Both the position numbers and the translations under genes were made by a program. DNA of 64,000 bases from assembly GCF_030816295.1 (NCBI RefSeq), contig NZ_JAUSXV010000001.1:3534001-3598000 (forward strand), read 5' to 3'. Origin of the DNA: Microbacterium natoriense (GTDB lineage: Bacteria; Actinomycetota; Actinomycetes; Actinomycetales; Microbacteriaceae). Under the pieces are notes generated by a model that had not been told where the DNA came from, made no database searches, and was given only the letters and a program-made list of their open reading frames with translations. Of the stretch, positions 16,943 to 26,159 are shown piece after piece; positions within the stretch are counted from its first letter, which is position 1, and each line of letters begins with the position of its first letter.

Positions 16943-18247
16943 ATGCAGGACGCACTCCGCATCACCGCCAGCACGGTCGACCCTGGTCTGCTGACGCTGC
17001 CCTGGTCGACGACTCTCGCGAAGTGGCCGTCCGAGCAGATCGTGTCGCTGCCGAAGGGTCTCTCCCGGCATCTCGTGCGCTTCGCCGACCTCTCGGGTCG
17101 GGTGGTGGCGGTCAAGGAGACGACGGACGAGATGGCCAAGCGCGAATACGACATGCTCGGAAACCTCGCCCGCCTCGCCGTCCCCTGCGTCGATCGAGTC
17201 GCGGTGATCGCCGGACGGACGGATGCCGCGGGCGATCCTCTTCCCGCTGCTCTCGTGACCTCGCATCTGCGCTTCTCGATGCCGTACCGCGCTCTGTTCA
17301 CGCGCGTCCTCCGCCCCGACACCGCCACGCGTCTCGTCGATGCGCTGGCTCTCCTGCTCGTTCGTCTGCACAACGTCGGCTTCTACTGGGGCGACGTGTC
17401 GCTGTCGAACACGCTCTTCCGTCGAGACGCCGGCGCCTTCGCGGCCTATCTCGTCGACGCCGAGACCGGCGAGCTGCACGAGGAGGGGCTCACCGACGGA
17501 CAGCGCGCATACGACCTCGACCTCGCACGAACGAACATCGCCGGCGAAGTCATGGATCTCGCCGCAGGCGGCAGGCTCGAGCGCGGCGTCGATGCGATCG
17601 CGATCGCCGACGGCATCGTCTCCTCCTACCGCTCCCTGTGGGCCGAGCTCACCGCGCAGGAGTCGTTCTCGGCCGCGGAGACCTGGCGTATCACCGAGCG
17701 GGTCGAAAGGCTGAACGCTCTCGGGTTCGACATCGACGAGATGTCCATGTCGACCACGTCCGACGGCACCGTGGTCGAGATCCAGCCGAAGGTGGTCGAC
17801 GCGGGTCATCATCAGCGCCGGCTGATCCGGCTGACGGGCCTCGACGTCGAGGAGAACCAGGCCCGTCGTCTGCTGAACGACCTCGACGAGTTCCGCGCTC
17901 GCTCCACCAAGCAGTGGGCCGACGAGGAGATGTACGCGCACGAATGGCTCACGCGCGTCTTCGAGCCCGTGGTGCGGGCGATCCCCTACGACTTGCGCGC
18001 CAAACTCGAGCCCGCCGAGGTCTTCCACCAGGTGCTGGAGCACCGCTGGTACCTGTCGCAGAATCAGGGGCGGTCCGTGCCGCTCGCCGAGGTGCTCACC
18101 AGTTACATCAACGAGGTGCTCCGGCACCGCCGCGACGAGGCCACGATCATGGGGCCGCCCACCGAGACCATGAGCCTTCCCGTGATCACGGGCGTGACCC
18201 CCGTGGCGGATGACGACGAGGATGTCGACTGGCGCGACCTCGTCTGA
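16943..18247 (+). CDS. DUF4032 protein, kinase-like fold
   Basis: A 434-residue cytoplasmic protein of the DUF4032 family found across actinobacteria. The N-terminal 220 residues look like a small-molecule or lipopolysaccharide-kinase-like fold: VVAVKETTDEMAKREY resembles the ATP-binding Lys and helix C, LHNVGFYWGDVSLSNTLF a catalytic loop (D and N in the D-x-x-x-x-N arrangement), and YLVDAETGE the metal-binding Asp. The C-terminal DUF4032 half has no known role. Kinase activity has not been shown for the family as far as I know. GGAGAACC precedes the ATG at 16943. Free-standing gene with terminators on both sides. Confidence 0.85.
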   Translation: MQDALRITASTVDPGLLTLPWSTTLAKWPSEQIVSLPKGLSRHLVRFADLSGRVVAVKETTDEMAKREYDMLGNLARLAVPCVDRVAVIAGRTDAAGDPLPAALVTSHLRFSMPYRALFTRVLRPDTATRLVDALALLLVRLHNVGFYWGDVSLSNTLFRRDAGAFAAYLVDAETGELHEEGLTDGQRAYDLDLARTNIAGEVMDLAAGGRLERGVDAIAIADGIVSSYRSLWAELTAQESFSAAETWRITERVERLNALGFDIDEMSMSTTSDGTVVEIQPKVVDAGHHQRRLIRLTGLDVEENQARRLLNDLDEFRARSTKQWADEEMYAHEWLTRVFEPVVRAIPYDLRAKLEPAEVFHQVLEHRWYLSQNQGRSVPLAEVLTSYINEVLRHRRDEATIMGPPTETMSLPVITGVTPVADDDEDVDWRDLV

Positions 18248-18271
18248 GCGGGCGTACGACGACCGAGAAGA

Positions 18272-18297
18272 GCCGGCCGAGATCCCTCGCGGCCGGC
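18272..18297. terminator. Hairpin between convergent genes
   Basis: Inverted repeat GCCGGCCG-N10-CGGCCGGC, with CCTTTCC following on the plus strand. It lies between the DUF4032 gene and the leftward thioester adhesin. Confidence 0.65.
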
Positions 18298-18314
18298 CCT
18301 TTCCCGTCAGCTGA

Positions 18315-20180
18315 TCAGAGCTCGCTGTGCGCTTTTCGGCGTCTGATGAGGAACATCGCCCCGAGCAGCACGGCAGTCACCGCTACGGCGGTCAATCCCA
18401 CCGGGAGCGCGCTGCCGGTGCTTGCCAGGCCAGTCACGGTCGGAGCGGTCCCGGCCGGCTGCTTTTCGACCGCGACGGTCTGCGCCGCGTCGTCGATGTC
18501 CTTGTGCTCGGCCATCGGAGTGCCAGATGCCGTCGAACCCGTGTAGAGCGTCTCGAACGCGACGAGGGACTCGCCCGCATAGCCGTTCGGCACGGTGAAC
18601 CTGACCGCGATGCTGCCACTCGTCGAGGTCGGAGTGAAGGACGCCGTCGCCGTGATGCCGGTGGCGGAGCCGTCGGACCTGCGCATGAGCTCGCCCGACA
18701 CGGTGTACTCGATTCCTGGGGTCAGCCCGGTGTAGGCGATCGTGTCGATCACCGTGCCGCCGTTCCAGGCCAGGGTGTGATCCTGGTCGGCGCTGTCGAG
18801 CAGGGTGGTGCCGATCGCCGGCATGACCGGCTGCTCCTCCAGCGTGACCGTCTGGTTCACGTCGTCGATGTCCTTATGCTCGGCCACCGGAGTGCCCGTC
18901 GCCGTATCACCCGCATACAGCGTCTCGAACGCGACCAGCGCCGCGCCCGCATAACCCGACGGAACCGTGAAGGTGACGTCGACCGTCCCTGCCGCAGAGG
19001 TCGGTGTGAACGTCGTCTGACCCGTGATTGCGGTGGACGAGCCATCGGACTTCACCATCAGTTCACCCGACACCGTGTACTCCTGACCCGCGGTCAGACC
19101 CGAGTAGGAGATCGTGTCGACCAGCGACCCGCCGTTCCACGCGAGAATGTGATCCTCATCTGCAGCATCCGTCAGCGTCGTGCCGATCTCCGGAACCGCC
19201 GCTGCCGCCCAGGTGCCCGACGCCGCGGCGGAGGTCGTCGCGGTCGAGGCCGCGACGAGGATCTGCGACTGACGGTGCGAGGCGGCGGTCGGTGTGGTGC
19301 TGCCGACCTCCGGCGTGGAGACGACGAGGCCCGTGCCGTCGGCGCCGGCCACGGTCGCCGTGACCGTCGCAGAGCCGGCCGCCGCGACCCCCCGCAGGTC
19401 GAGATAGACCTGCTGTCCGTCGACCACCGCGTTCGGATCGATGGGGTCGCCCGCGGCGTCGGTGAACGCGTACGCCGGGTTCGAAGCCACACCAGCCGTC
19501 GCCTGGTTGGTGGAGACCGTGAACGGGCCCACGAGCGTCCCTCCAGCGCCGGGTGCTGCCGGACCTGCGACGGAGACGTCGATGTCCGCGGGCGCCGGAG
19601 GCGTCGCCCCGGCGTTCGCGTGCGCACCGTTTACGAGGTGCCAGTAGACGGCTTCCGAATTCGGCGAGGCCCAGTCCCAGCTGGCGTCGAACGTCAGGTC
19701 TGTGAAGCGCCAGATGGCGTACTGCGCACCCTCGATCGCGTCGTTGAGCGTGAGGCCGGGTGCGCCGGCGGCGATCGCGAGATCAGCAACTGAAACCGAC
19801 GGATAGGCGTGGGTGACGATCCAGTAGACCTTCGCCTGGATGGCAGGATCGGTGAAGTAGTTCGACCCCAGATAGCTCGAGAAGTCGCCGATCACGGCGC
19901 TCGTGCTCGGACGCAGACTGACATCGTGCTCGATGCAGTACGCCCAGTAGTCTGCTGTTCCGGGATTGCCGGTGTCCGCGGGCACCGGAATGTACACCGG
20001 TGTGATGTGCGTTCCCCCGCCGACGGAGGGCCCCACCCACACCGCGTCTCCCGGTGCGATGTCTGTGGCCGCGGAAGCCGACCCCGCAAATGCGGAGGGC
20101 ACGACGGCGGCGACGGCGAGCAGGAGCGCGGCTGCCGCCCGCCCCATCCTCGTCGGGCGCGACGATACGGTCTTGTTCAC
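18315..20180 (-). CDS. Thioester-domain adhesin with VaFE repeats and LASTG anchor
   Basis: A 621-residue cell-wall protein. Signal peptide 1-37. Residues about 40-185 form a thioester domain: Cys82 in YWAYCIEHD and Gln153 in GAQYAIWRFTD are the residues that make the internal Cys-Gln bond in Gram-positive adhesins able to bind host amines covalently. About 190-330 is an uncharacterised beta-rich region. Two VaFE repeats follow (about 333-455 and 457-575), each with YTVSGELM, VAFETLY and AEHKDIDD, the pattern of isopeptide-stabilised stalk domains. The end is LASTG at about 585, a helix and RRRKAHSEL. GTG start at 20180. Palindrome D lies 130 bp upstream. Ligand unknown. Confidence 0.88.
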   Translation of the reverse strand: MNKTVSSRPTRMGRAAAALLLAVAAVVPSAFAGSASAATDIAPGDAVWVGPSVGGGTHITPVYIPVPADTGNPGTADYWAYCIEHDVSLRPSTSAVIGDFSSYLGSNYFTDPAIQAKVYWIVTHAYPSVSVADLAIAAGAPGLTLNDAIEGAQYAIWRFTDLTFDASWDWASPNSEAVYWHLVNGAHANAGATPPAPADIDVSVAGPAAPGAGGTLVGPFTVSTNQATAGVASNPAYAFTDAAGDPIDPNAVVDGQQVYLDLRGVAAAGSATVTATVAGADGTGLVVSTPEVGSTTPTAASHRQSQILVAASTATTSAAASGTWAAAAVPEIGTTLTDAADEDHILAWNGGSLVDTISYSGLTAGQEYTVSGELMVKSDGSSTAITGQTTFTPTSAAGTVDVTFTVPSGYAGAALVAFETLYAGDTATGTPVAEHKDIDDVNQTVTLEEQPVMPAIGTTLLDSADQDHTLAWNGGTVIDTIAYTGLTPGIEYTVSGELMRRSDGSATGITATASFTPTSTSGSIAVRFTVPNGYAGESLVAFETLYTGSTASGTPMAEHKDIDDAAQTVAVEKQPAGTAPTVTGLASTGSALPVGLTAVAVTAVLLGAMFLIRRRKAHSEL

Positions 20181-20309
20181 GATTGGTTCCGCTTCCTTCT
20201 CCCATGCGCGCAGGCTGACGCCGCGCTCCCCCAGAAGACTCCCCTCGTATCGAGTCCCCTGCGATGCCCAGTCTGGAAGCGGTGCGGAGGGCGAGCAATG
20301 CCCGCACCG

Positions 20310-20336
20310 TTCTTGACCCCTCCGAGGGGTCAGGAA
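20310..20336. promoter_or_regulatory. Palindrome D, TGACCCC-N5-GGGGTCA family
   Basis: Inverted repeat TTCTTGACCCC-N5-GGGGTCAGGAA, one mismatch between the arms, 130 bp in front of the thioester adhesin. It repeats palindrome B (7374-7404) almost exactly, although the two are 13 kb apart. Confidence 0.5.
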
Positions 20337-20377
20337 GACGCCTGCCCGTAATGGACGCCGGCGTTCCCGGGCACACG

Positions 20378-20421
20378 AAAGGCCTGATGCGGTTCTCGGC
20401 GGAGAGCCGCATCAGGCCTTT
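20378..20421. terminator. Bidirectional terminator
   Basis: Perfect 15-bp inverted repeat (20378-20392 with 20407-20421) with AAA and TTT at its ends. It lies 10 nt beyond the stop of the leftward NAD(P)-binding gene. Confidence 0.8.
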
Positions 20422-20430
20422 GGATCGTGA

Positions 20431-21072
20431 TCAGTACCCGACCGTGAACCGCTCACGATGGTGGTTGCCCTGCTCGATCTCGTCGACCACGGCGACCGCG
20501 AAGTCTGCGCCGGAGATGTACGACCTGCCCTCGGCGTCGCGGACGAGCACGTCGCCGCCGTCGCGGTAATGCCCGGTGCGCTCGCCCTCGGCCCACGGAC
20601 CGAACACCTCGGCGGGGTGCACGAAGAACCAGTCGAGGCCGGCGTCCGTCGCCTCGAGCATCGCGAGCGAATCGATGCCGACCTGCGCCTCGTGCTTGTA
20701 CTCCTCGGGGAAGCCCTGGTCGAACAGGCGAGGCCCTCCGGCGGCGACGAGGCTTCCGCCGGCGCCGCCCACCACGCCGAGACGCGTGGAGGTGCCGCTG
20801 AGCAGTTCTGCGACGTCGGTCACCGCTTCGAGGGCTCTGTCCGTCATGTCGCCCCGCGGCGAGAGCGCCGAGACGACCGCATCCGCGCCGGTCAGCGTGT
20901 CCGCGAGCGGTGTGAGGTCGAGGGCCGAACCCTGCACGTACTCCGCCCCGATGACCTGGTCGGACGGGAGCGAGCGAGACACGGCGACGACCTCGTGCCC
21001 GCGGCTCACCGCCTCGGCGACGATGTGACGACCGGCATAGCCGGTCCCTCCGAGAACGACGATGCGGGTCAT
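20431..21072 (-). CDS. NAD(P)-binding Rossmann protein (atypical SDR, NmrA/YwnB-like)
   Basis: A 213-residue protein of the atypical short-chain dehydrogenase group. The nucleotide-binding motif GGTGYAGRH is at residues 8-16, a DxD-like segment follows the second strand, and ADAVVSALSP is the fourth strand. Substrate and reaction unknown; relatives include NAD(P)H-dependent reductases and redox-sensing proteins without activity. Start ATG 21072. rlmB ends 12 nt upstream, so the two genes probably share a transcript. Confidence 0.82.
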   Translation of the reverse strand: MTRIVVLGGTGYAGRHIVAEAVSRGHEVVAVSRSLPSDQVIGAEYVQGSALDLTPLADTLTGADAVVSALSPRGDMTDRALEAVTDVAELLSGTSTRLGVVGGAGGSLVAAGGPRLFDQGFPEEYKHEAQVGIDSLAMLEATDAGLDWFFVHPAEVFGPWAEGERTGHYRDGGDVLVRDAEGRSYISGADFAVAVVDEIEQGNHHRERFTVGY

Positions 21073-21083
21073 GACGTGCCTTC

Positions 21084-22091
21084 CTACTTCTTTGCGTTGC
21101 GGACGGTGGAGACCTGATACAGCGCGACCGAGGTGGCGATGCCGGCGTTGAGCGACTCGGTCGCCGCGGAGATCGGGATCGACACGATCTGATCGCAGGT
21201 CTCGGCGACGAGACGCGAGAGCCCCTTGCCCTCGGAACCCGTGACGATCACGACAGGACGATCGGCGAGCTGCAGCTCGGGCAGGAGCACATCGCCGTCG
21301 CCGTCGAGCCCCAGGACGAACACGCCCTGCTTCTTGAACTCCTTGAGCTGCGTGGTGAGGTTCACGGCCAGCGCCACCGGAACCCGCGCTGCTGCGCCGG
21401 CACTGGTCTTCCACGCTGCCGAGTTCACGCCCGCCGAACGACGCTGCGGCAGGATGATCCCGTGTCCGCCGAAGGCGGCCGTCGAGCGGATGATCGCACC
21501 GAGATTGCGGGGGTCCGTGATGCCGTCGAGTGCGACGAACAGAGGCACCTGGCCCTTGTCGATGACCGCTTCGAGCAGGTCCTGCGGGTGCGCGTACTCG
21601 TACGGCGGAACCTTGATTGCTACGCCCTGGTGCACGCCGTCGAACCCGGCCATGCGGTCGAGCTCCTGACGGGTGACCTCGAGCACGGGGATGCCGCGGT
21701 GCGTCGCGATCGCGAGCATCTCCTTGGTGCGGTCGTCCATCTCCACGCGCTGAGCGATGTAGAACGCGGTTGCGGGGATCTTCGCGCGAAGCGCCTCGAG
21801 CACCGAGTTTCGGCCCGTGACGATCTCGGTGTCCGTGGTGTTGTCCTTCGCCCGAGCCGAGCGGTTCGGGTTGCCGCCCGAGTTCCGCTGCTGACCCGGC
21901 CTGCCCTTGCCGCCGGCGGCGGCGAAGCGCTCGGCTGCGGCCTTGCGCTTGCCGGCCGGGTGCCAGGCGCGGTCCTCCGCCTTCGGAGTCGGTCCGCGTC
22001 CCTCGAGCGCCTTGCGTCCGAGTCCACCGGTGCCCTTGCTGGGCCCCTTCTTCTTGCCCTTGCCCGCTGAGGGGTTGCCTGGCTTAGCCAT
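21084..22091 (-). CDS. rlmB: 23S rRNA 2'-O-ribose methyltransferase, TrmH family (RlmB-like)
   Basis: A 335-residue SPOUT methyltransferase. The first 95 residues are a basic, disordered extension rich in Gly and Lys, common in actinobacteria. The substrate-binding domain has EIVTGRNSVLEALRAKIP, and the SPOUT domain shows the three motifs DGITDPRNLGAIIRSTAAF, VIVTGSEGKGLSRL and ISAATESLNAGIATSV, the last two forming the knot that binds S-adenosylmethionine. The probable target is G2251 of 23S rRNA or a related site. Start ATG 22091 overlaps the end of cysS by 8 nt; cysS-rlmB pairing is common. Confidence 0.9.
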   Translation of the reverse strand: MAKPGNPSAGKGKKKGPSKGTGGLGRKALEGRGPTPKAEDRAWHPAGKRKAAAERFAAAGGKGRPGQQRNSGGNPNRSARAKDNTTDTEIVTGRNSVLEALRAKIPATAFYIAQRVEMDDRTKEMLAIATHRGIPVLEVTRQELDRMAGFDGVHQGVAIKVPPYEYAHPQDLLEAVIDKGQVPLFVALDGITDPRNLGAIIRSTAAFGGHGIILPQRRSAGVNSAAWKTSAGAAARVPVALAVNLTTQLKEFKKQGVFVLGLDGDGDVLLPELQLADRPVVIVTGSEGKGLSRLVAETCDQIVSIPISAATESLNAGIATSVALYQVSTVRNAKK

Positions 22092-23523
22092 CGATACTCC
22101 AATGAGTTCCGGCCGGAGTGTCCTCCAGCGTGATTCCTGCGGCGGCGATCGCGTCACGGATGCGATCCGCCGCCGCCCAGTCCTTGTCAGCGCGCGCCTG
22201 CGCACGCTGGGTGATCATCGTCTGCACGAGAGCGTCGAGAGCGGATGCCGCAGCCCCCTCGTTCTCGGCTCCCCCTGGCCCATCGTCCAGGCCGAGCACG
22301 CCGACCATCGCGCGTACTTCATACAGCGCCCGCTCGGCGGCCGCATCGTCTCCGTCGTCGATCGCCTGGTTGCCGCTTCGGACGCGGTCGTGCAGCACGG
22401 CGAGGGCCTGCGGCACTCCGAGGTCGTCATCCATCGCGCGACCGAACTCCTCGGGGAGCAGGGGGATGTACTCCCACTCCTCCGCGGGCGCCTCGAACCG
22501 GGCGCGCCGATCCTCGTTCCGCTCGGAGGCTCGTTCCGCGCGCTCGAGGAAGGTCCGGATGCGGCCCAGTGCGGCCTCCGCCTCCGCCCACGACGACTCG
22601 GTGAGGTCGAGGCTCGAACGGTAGTGCGCGGCAGCGAGCGCGTAACGCACGACCTGCGGATCGTGCGCCTTCAGCACGTCTGCGGCGAGGGTGAAGTTGC
22701 CGATCGATTTCGACATCTTCTGCCCGCCGACGGTGACCAACCCGTTGTGCACCCAGTACTGCGCGAAGCCGTCGCCGGCCGCGCTCGACTGGGCGAGCTC
22801 GTTCTCGTGGTGCGGGAAGCGCAGGTCGAGACCCCCGCCGTGGATGTCGAACTCCGCACCGAGGTAGCGCTTGGCCATCGCCGAGCACTCGATGTGCCAA
22901 CCCGGGCGGCCCGTGCCCCACGGCGAGCGCCATGCGGCGTCGGCCGGCTCATCCGCCTTGGCGCCCTTCCAGAGAGCGAAGTCCTGCGGGTTGCGCTTGG
23001 CACGGGGATCGGCGTCTTCCGCCGGTTCCATCGCATCGATGGACTGGTGCGTCAGCGAGCCGTACTCCGGCCATGAACGCACGTCGAAGTACACGTCGCC
23101 CGAGCCGTCCGACGCGGGATAGGCATGGCCGCGCTCGATGAGCGTCGTGATGATCTCCTGCATCTGCGGCACCGAGGCGGTTGCCCGCGGCTCATAGGTC
23201 GGCGGAAGGATGCCCACGGCGGCATATGCCGCCGTGAACTCCTGCTCGATCCGGTAGGCCAGCGCCCACCATGGTTCGTCGGGGGTCGCGTTCGCCAGGG
23301 TCTTGTCATCGATGTCCGTGACGTTGCGCACGAATGTGACGCGTCCGTACCGCAGAGCGAGCCAGCGCCGGAGAAGATCGAAGCTCAGCGCCGCCCGCAC
23401 GTGGCCGATATGCGGGCCGGACTGCACGGTGGGTCCGCACACGTACATCGTGATGTTCTCGGGGTCGAGAGGCACGAAGTCGCGCAGGGTCGCAGCGCGG
23501 GTGTCGTAGAGGCGGAGTGTCAC
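22084..23523 (-). CDS. cysS: Cysteine--tRNA ligase
   Basis: A 479-residue class I aminoacyl-tRNA synthetase. The HIGH motif is HIGHVRAAL at about 38, the KMSKS loop is KMSKSIGNF at about 268. Zinc-binding residues are Cys29 (YVCGPTVQ), the Cys in HIECSAMA and the His in FPHHENELAQ. GTG start at 23523. Length matches the family. Operon with rlmB. Confidence 0.97.
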   Translation of the reverse strand: MTLRLYDTRAATLRDFVPLDPENITMYVCGPTVQSGPHIGHVRAALSFDLLRRWLALRYGRVTFVRNVTDIDDKTLANATPDEPWWALAYRIEQEFTAAYAAVGILPPTYEPRATASVPQMQEIITTLIERGHAYPASDGSGDVYFDVRSWPEYGSLTHQSIDAMEPAEDADPRAKRNPQDFALWKGAKADEPADAAWRSPWGTGRPGWHIECSAMAKRYLGAEFDIHGGGLDLRFPHHENELAQSSAAGDGFAQYWVHNGLVTVGGQKMSKSIGNFTLAADVLKAHDPQVVRYALAAAHYRSSLDLTESSWAEAEAALGRIRTFLERAERASERNEDRRARFEAPAEEWEYIPLLPEEFGRAMDDDLGVPQALAVLHDRVRSGNQAIDDGDDAAAERALYEVRAMVGVLGLDDGPGGAENEGAAASALDALVQTMITQRAQARADKDWAAADRIRDAIAAAGITLEDTPAGTHWSIDG

Positions 23524-23598
23524 TGCTCAAGACTACCGGGCGACCGCCCGCGAAGCCTGGGCACGCCGCTTTGCTACGCACCCGGGTCGTGTGCGTGC

Positions 23599-24189
23599 TC
23601 AGTCGACCGGAAGGACACGTCCGGTCTGCACGCCGAGGACGCTCTTCGCGTACGCCTGACCGACCCGGTGCGAGGACACCGGAATGAAGCCGGGGAACGA
23701 GGAATGATACGACGGCGCATCCGCCAGCACAGAGGGGCTGACGGCGTTGATGCGGATGCCGCGCGGCAGCTCAGGAGCTGCTCCGAGGACGAATGCCTCG
23801 AGCGCGCCGTTGGCGAGAGAAGCGGCGACCCCTGTGGCGATCGGCTCCCTCGCGAGGATGCCGCTGGTCAGAGTGAAGGACCCGCCGTCGCGGACGTGGG
23901 GCGTCCCGATCCGCACGATGTCGAGCTGCGAGAGCACCTTGCCGCGGAACGCCGACTCGTACGCGTCGCGTCCGAGCTCGCCCAGCGGCGCGAACGGCAC
24001 GCTCCCGACGGCGGCGATAACGGCGTCGACGGTGCCGACCTCGGCGAACAGGCGCTCGATCGACGCGGGATCCGTCACGTCGACCTGCGTCCGGCCGCTG
24101 CGGGACGCGGCGACGATCTCGTGCCCTTCCAGCGCGGCGGCCGCTGCCCGCCCGACGTGTCCTGTCGCTCCGATGATGAGGATCTTCAA
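23599..24189 (-). CDS. Short-chain dehydrogenase/reductase
   Basis: A 196-residue protein with the Rossmann motif GATGHVGRA (6-14) and a short second strand (VAASRSGRTQVDVTDPAS). A Tyr-x-x-x-Lys at the usual place is not evident; the segment SLANGALEAFVLGAA stands where it would be, so this belongs to the SDR group without the classical catalytic Tyr. TTG start at 24189 with AGGAG 5 nt upstream; the frame continues open to a GTG at 24213 without a ribosome-binding site. Reaction unknown. Confidence 0.78.
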   Translation of the reverse strand: MKILIIGATGHVGRAAAAALEGHEIVAASRSGRTQVDVTDPASIERLFAEVGTVDAVIAAVGSVPFAPLGELGRDAYESAFRGKVLSQLDIVRIGTPHVRDGGSFTLTSGILAREPIATGVAASLANGALEAFVLGAAPELPRGIRINAVSPSVLADAPSYHSSFPGFIPVSSHRVGQAYAKSVLGVQTGRVLPVD

Positions 24190-24267
24190 CTCGACTCCTT
24201 CTTCCGTGGTCACCCCATCAGGCAACGAGGCGACACGGCGGGGCATTCCCGCGAGGCGACGTCGAGG

Positions 24268-25451
24268 TCAGACGGGGACGACCATCGCGATCGCGGTGAC
24301 CGAGATCCCTTCGCCCCGACCGGTGAAACCCAATCCGTCGGTCGTCGTGGCCGTGACCGACACCGGCGCTCCGAGTATCTGGGTCAGCACGGCCTGCGCC
24401 TCAGTCCGCCGCGGGCTGAACTTGGGCCGGTTCCCCTGGAACTGCGCGGATACGTTGCCGATCGCGAAGCCGTTCTCGGCGAGGATCTCCCGGGTGCGGG
24501 CGAGGAAGACGGATGCATGTGCACCGGCGTACTCGGGGTGGGCAGTGCCGAAATGCTCGCCGATGTCGCCGAGACCCGCCGCTCCCAGCAGCGCATCGAC
24601 GATCGCGTGGGCCACGGCGTCGCCGTCGGAGTGTCCCGACAGGGGCTGCTCCCCCGGCCATTCGAGGCCGGCCAGCCACAGATTCCCCTCGCCGCCGAAG
24701 GCATGCACGTCGGTGCCGATGCCCACGCGCGGCAGCGCGGGAGCGAGAGCAGCGGCGGACGCGGCGAGCAGGTGCCGCGCGCGCTCGAGATCGGACTGCG
24801 TGGTGATCTTGAACCCGCGCTCGGAGCCGGGGATCCGCTGCACCGGGTGCCCTGCCGCGGCGAAGAGCGCTGCATCGTCGGTGTATTCGACACCCGCTTC
24901 GCCCGCCGCCGCATACGCCGACTCGAGAAGCGCGCGCGGGAACCCCTGCGGGGTCTGCGCGGCGGCCAGCTCGGCACGGTCGACGGCGGCGACGATGGCC
25001 TCGCCGTCGACCCGCTTCAGAGTGTCGACGACCGGGAGCATGGGGAGCACGCCGGTGCCGTCGTCGACCGCGTCGACGACGGCGTCGATCACGGCGGGCG
25101 GGATGTGAGCGCCCTGGCGGCGTCGTGCACGAGCACCGTGTCGATGTCGCCCCACAGCGCGGTGATCCCGGCCTTCACCGACTCCTGGCGAGTCGCACCG
25201 CCCGTGACGACACGGGCGAGATCGGCGCGGTCACCCGCGGCCGCGCGCAGATCGCTCTCGGCCTGCCCTTCGAATCCGGACGGGGCGACGACGACGACCT
25301 GCATGGGCGCCGCGGCGAACACGCCGTCGAGCGCATGGCGCAGGATCGAGCGGGCGTCGATGCCGACGAACGCCTTGGGCGCTCCGCCGGCCAGGCGGGT
25401 GCCGGACCCGGCGGCGACGACGATGATCGCGGTGTGCGGAACGGGAAGCAT
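24268..25451 (-). pseudogene. ispDF: IspD-IspF fusion of the MEP isoprenoid pathway, frameshifted
   Basis: The N-terminal half is IspD (4-diphosphocytidyl-methylerythritol synthase): VVAAGSGTRLAGGAPKAF is the CTP-binding loop and LVHDAARALT the conserved acidic motif. It breaks at about 25099-25112 and continues in another frame as PPAVIDAVVDAVDDG, with the IspD end (AAQTPQGFPRALL), then IspF: VGIGTDVHAFGGEG holds the metal-binding Asp and His, LSGHSDGDAVAHAI the second site. Length is 3n+2, so one base seems missing. Both enzymes are essential where the MEP pathway is the only isoprenoid route, so I suspect a sequence error or a strain with compensation. ATG 25451 is the likely start. It follows carD as in mycobacteria. 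Confidence 0.85.
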
Positions 25452-25477
25452 GCACACACGCTACCGGGCGCACGAAA

Positions 25478-25503
25478 AAGGCGGATGCCGAAGCATCCGC
25501 CTT
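25478..25503 (-). terminator. Intrinsic terminator between carD and ispDF
   Basis: 11-bp stem with TTCG-type loop (25478-25488, 25493-25503), followed leftward by five T residues. It sits 27 bp in front of the ispD start and 40 bp after carD, leaving almost no room for a new promoter. Confidence 0.85.
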
Positions 25504-25542
25504 CTCCAGGATCTTGAGCTCTCAGCGCGCAGGGCGCGGCGC

Positions 25543-26025
25543 TCAGGAAGCGAGGACCTCGTCGAGCAGTGCGCCCGCCTTGTCCTCGTCGATCTTCTCG
25601 GCGAGAGCCAGCTCGGAGATGAGGATCTGGCGAGCCTTCGCCAGCATCCGCTTCTCACCCGCGGACAGACCGCGGTCCTGGTCACGACGCCAGAGGTCGC
25701 GGACGACCTCGCTCACCTTGATGACATCGCCCGAGGCGAGCTTCTCAAGGTTCGCCTTGTAGCGACGCGACCAGTTGGTGGGCTCCTCGGTGAACGGCGC
25801 ACGCAGAACCTCGAAGACGTGATCGAGGCCCTCCTTGCCGATCACATCGCGAACGCCGACCAGGTCGACGTTCTCGGCCGGAACCTCGATGATCAGATCG
25901 CCCTGGGTGACGTTGAGCTTCAGATACTTCTTCGCCTCGCCCTTGATGATGCGCTCCTTGACCTCGATGATGGTCGCAGCGCCATGGTGCGGATAGACGA
26001 CTGTTTCGCCAACCTCAAAAAGCAT
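25543..26025 (-). CDS. carD: CarD family RNA polymerase-binding transcription factor
   Basis: A 160-residue essential actinobacterial regulator that binds the RNA polymerase beta subunit and stabilises open complexes at rRNA and many other promoters. The N-terminal Tudor-like RNAP-interaction domain begins [19 protein letters not shown], and the C-terminal helical DNA-binding domain contains [13 protein letters not shown] with the Trp that wedges into the upstream edge of the bubble. ATG at 26025 is chosen because it matches the family start; AAAGGA lies 9 nt upstream. Divergent from the lipoprotein gene at 26160. Confidence 0.95.
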   Translation of the reverse strand: MLFEVGETVVYPHHGAATIIEVKERIIKGEAKKYLKLNVTQGDLIIEVPAENVDLVGVRDVIGKEGLDHVFEVLRAPFTEEPTNWSRRYKANLEKLASGDVIKVSEVVRDLWRRDQDRGLSAGEKRMLAKARQILISELALAEKIDEDKAGALLDEVLAS

Positions 26026-26159
26026 AAAAACGTGTCCTTTCGGCAACCTCAAGGATACCACAGGGGATATGCGCTAAGGTTCGCGCCCCTGCGTCCGGGA
26101 GTCGCGCGCCCGTACCCATAGAATGGATGCGGATATCCCGCCGGACCTCAGGAGGACCA

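Noticed and set aside
16943-18247. Assigning DUF4032 as an active kinase
   Set aside because: Catalytic-loop-like residues are visible but activity is not established for the family.
23125-26121. Rightward open frame of nearly 1,000 codons
   Set aside because: Antisense to cysS, an SDR gene, ispDF and carD; composition is that of a shadow frame in GC-rich DNA.
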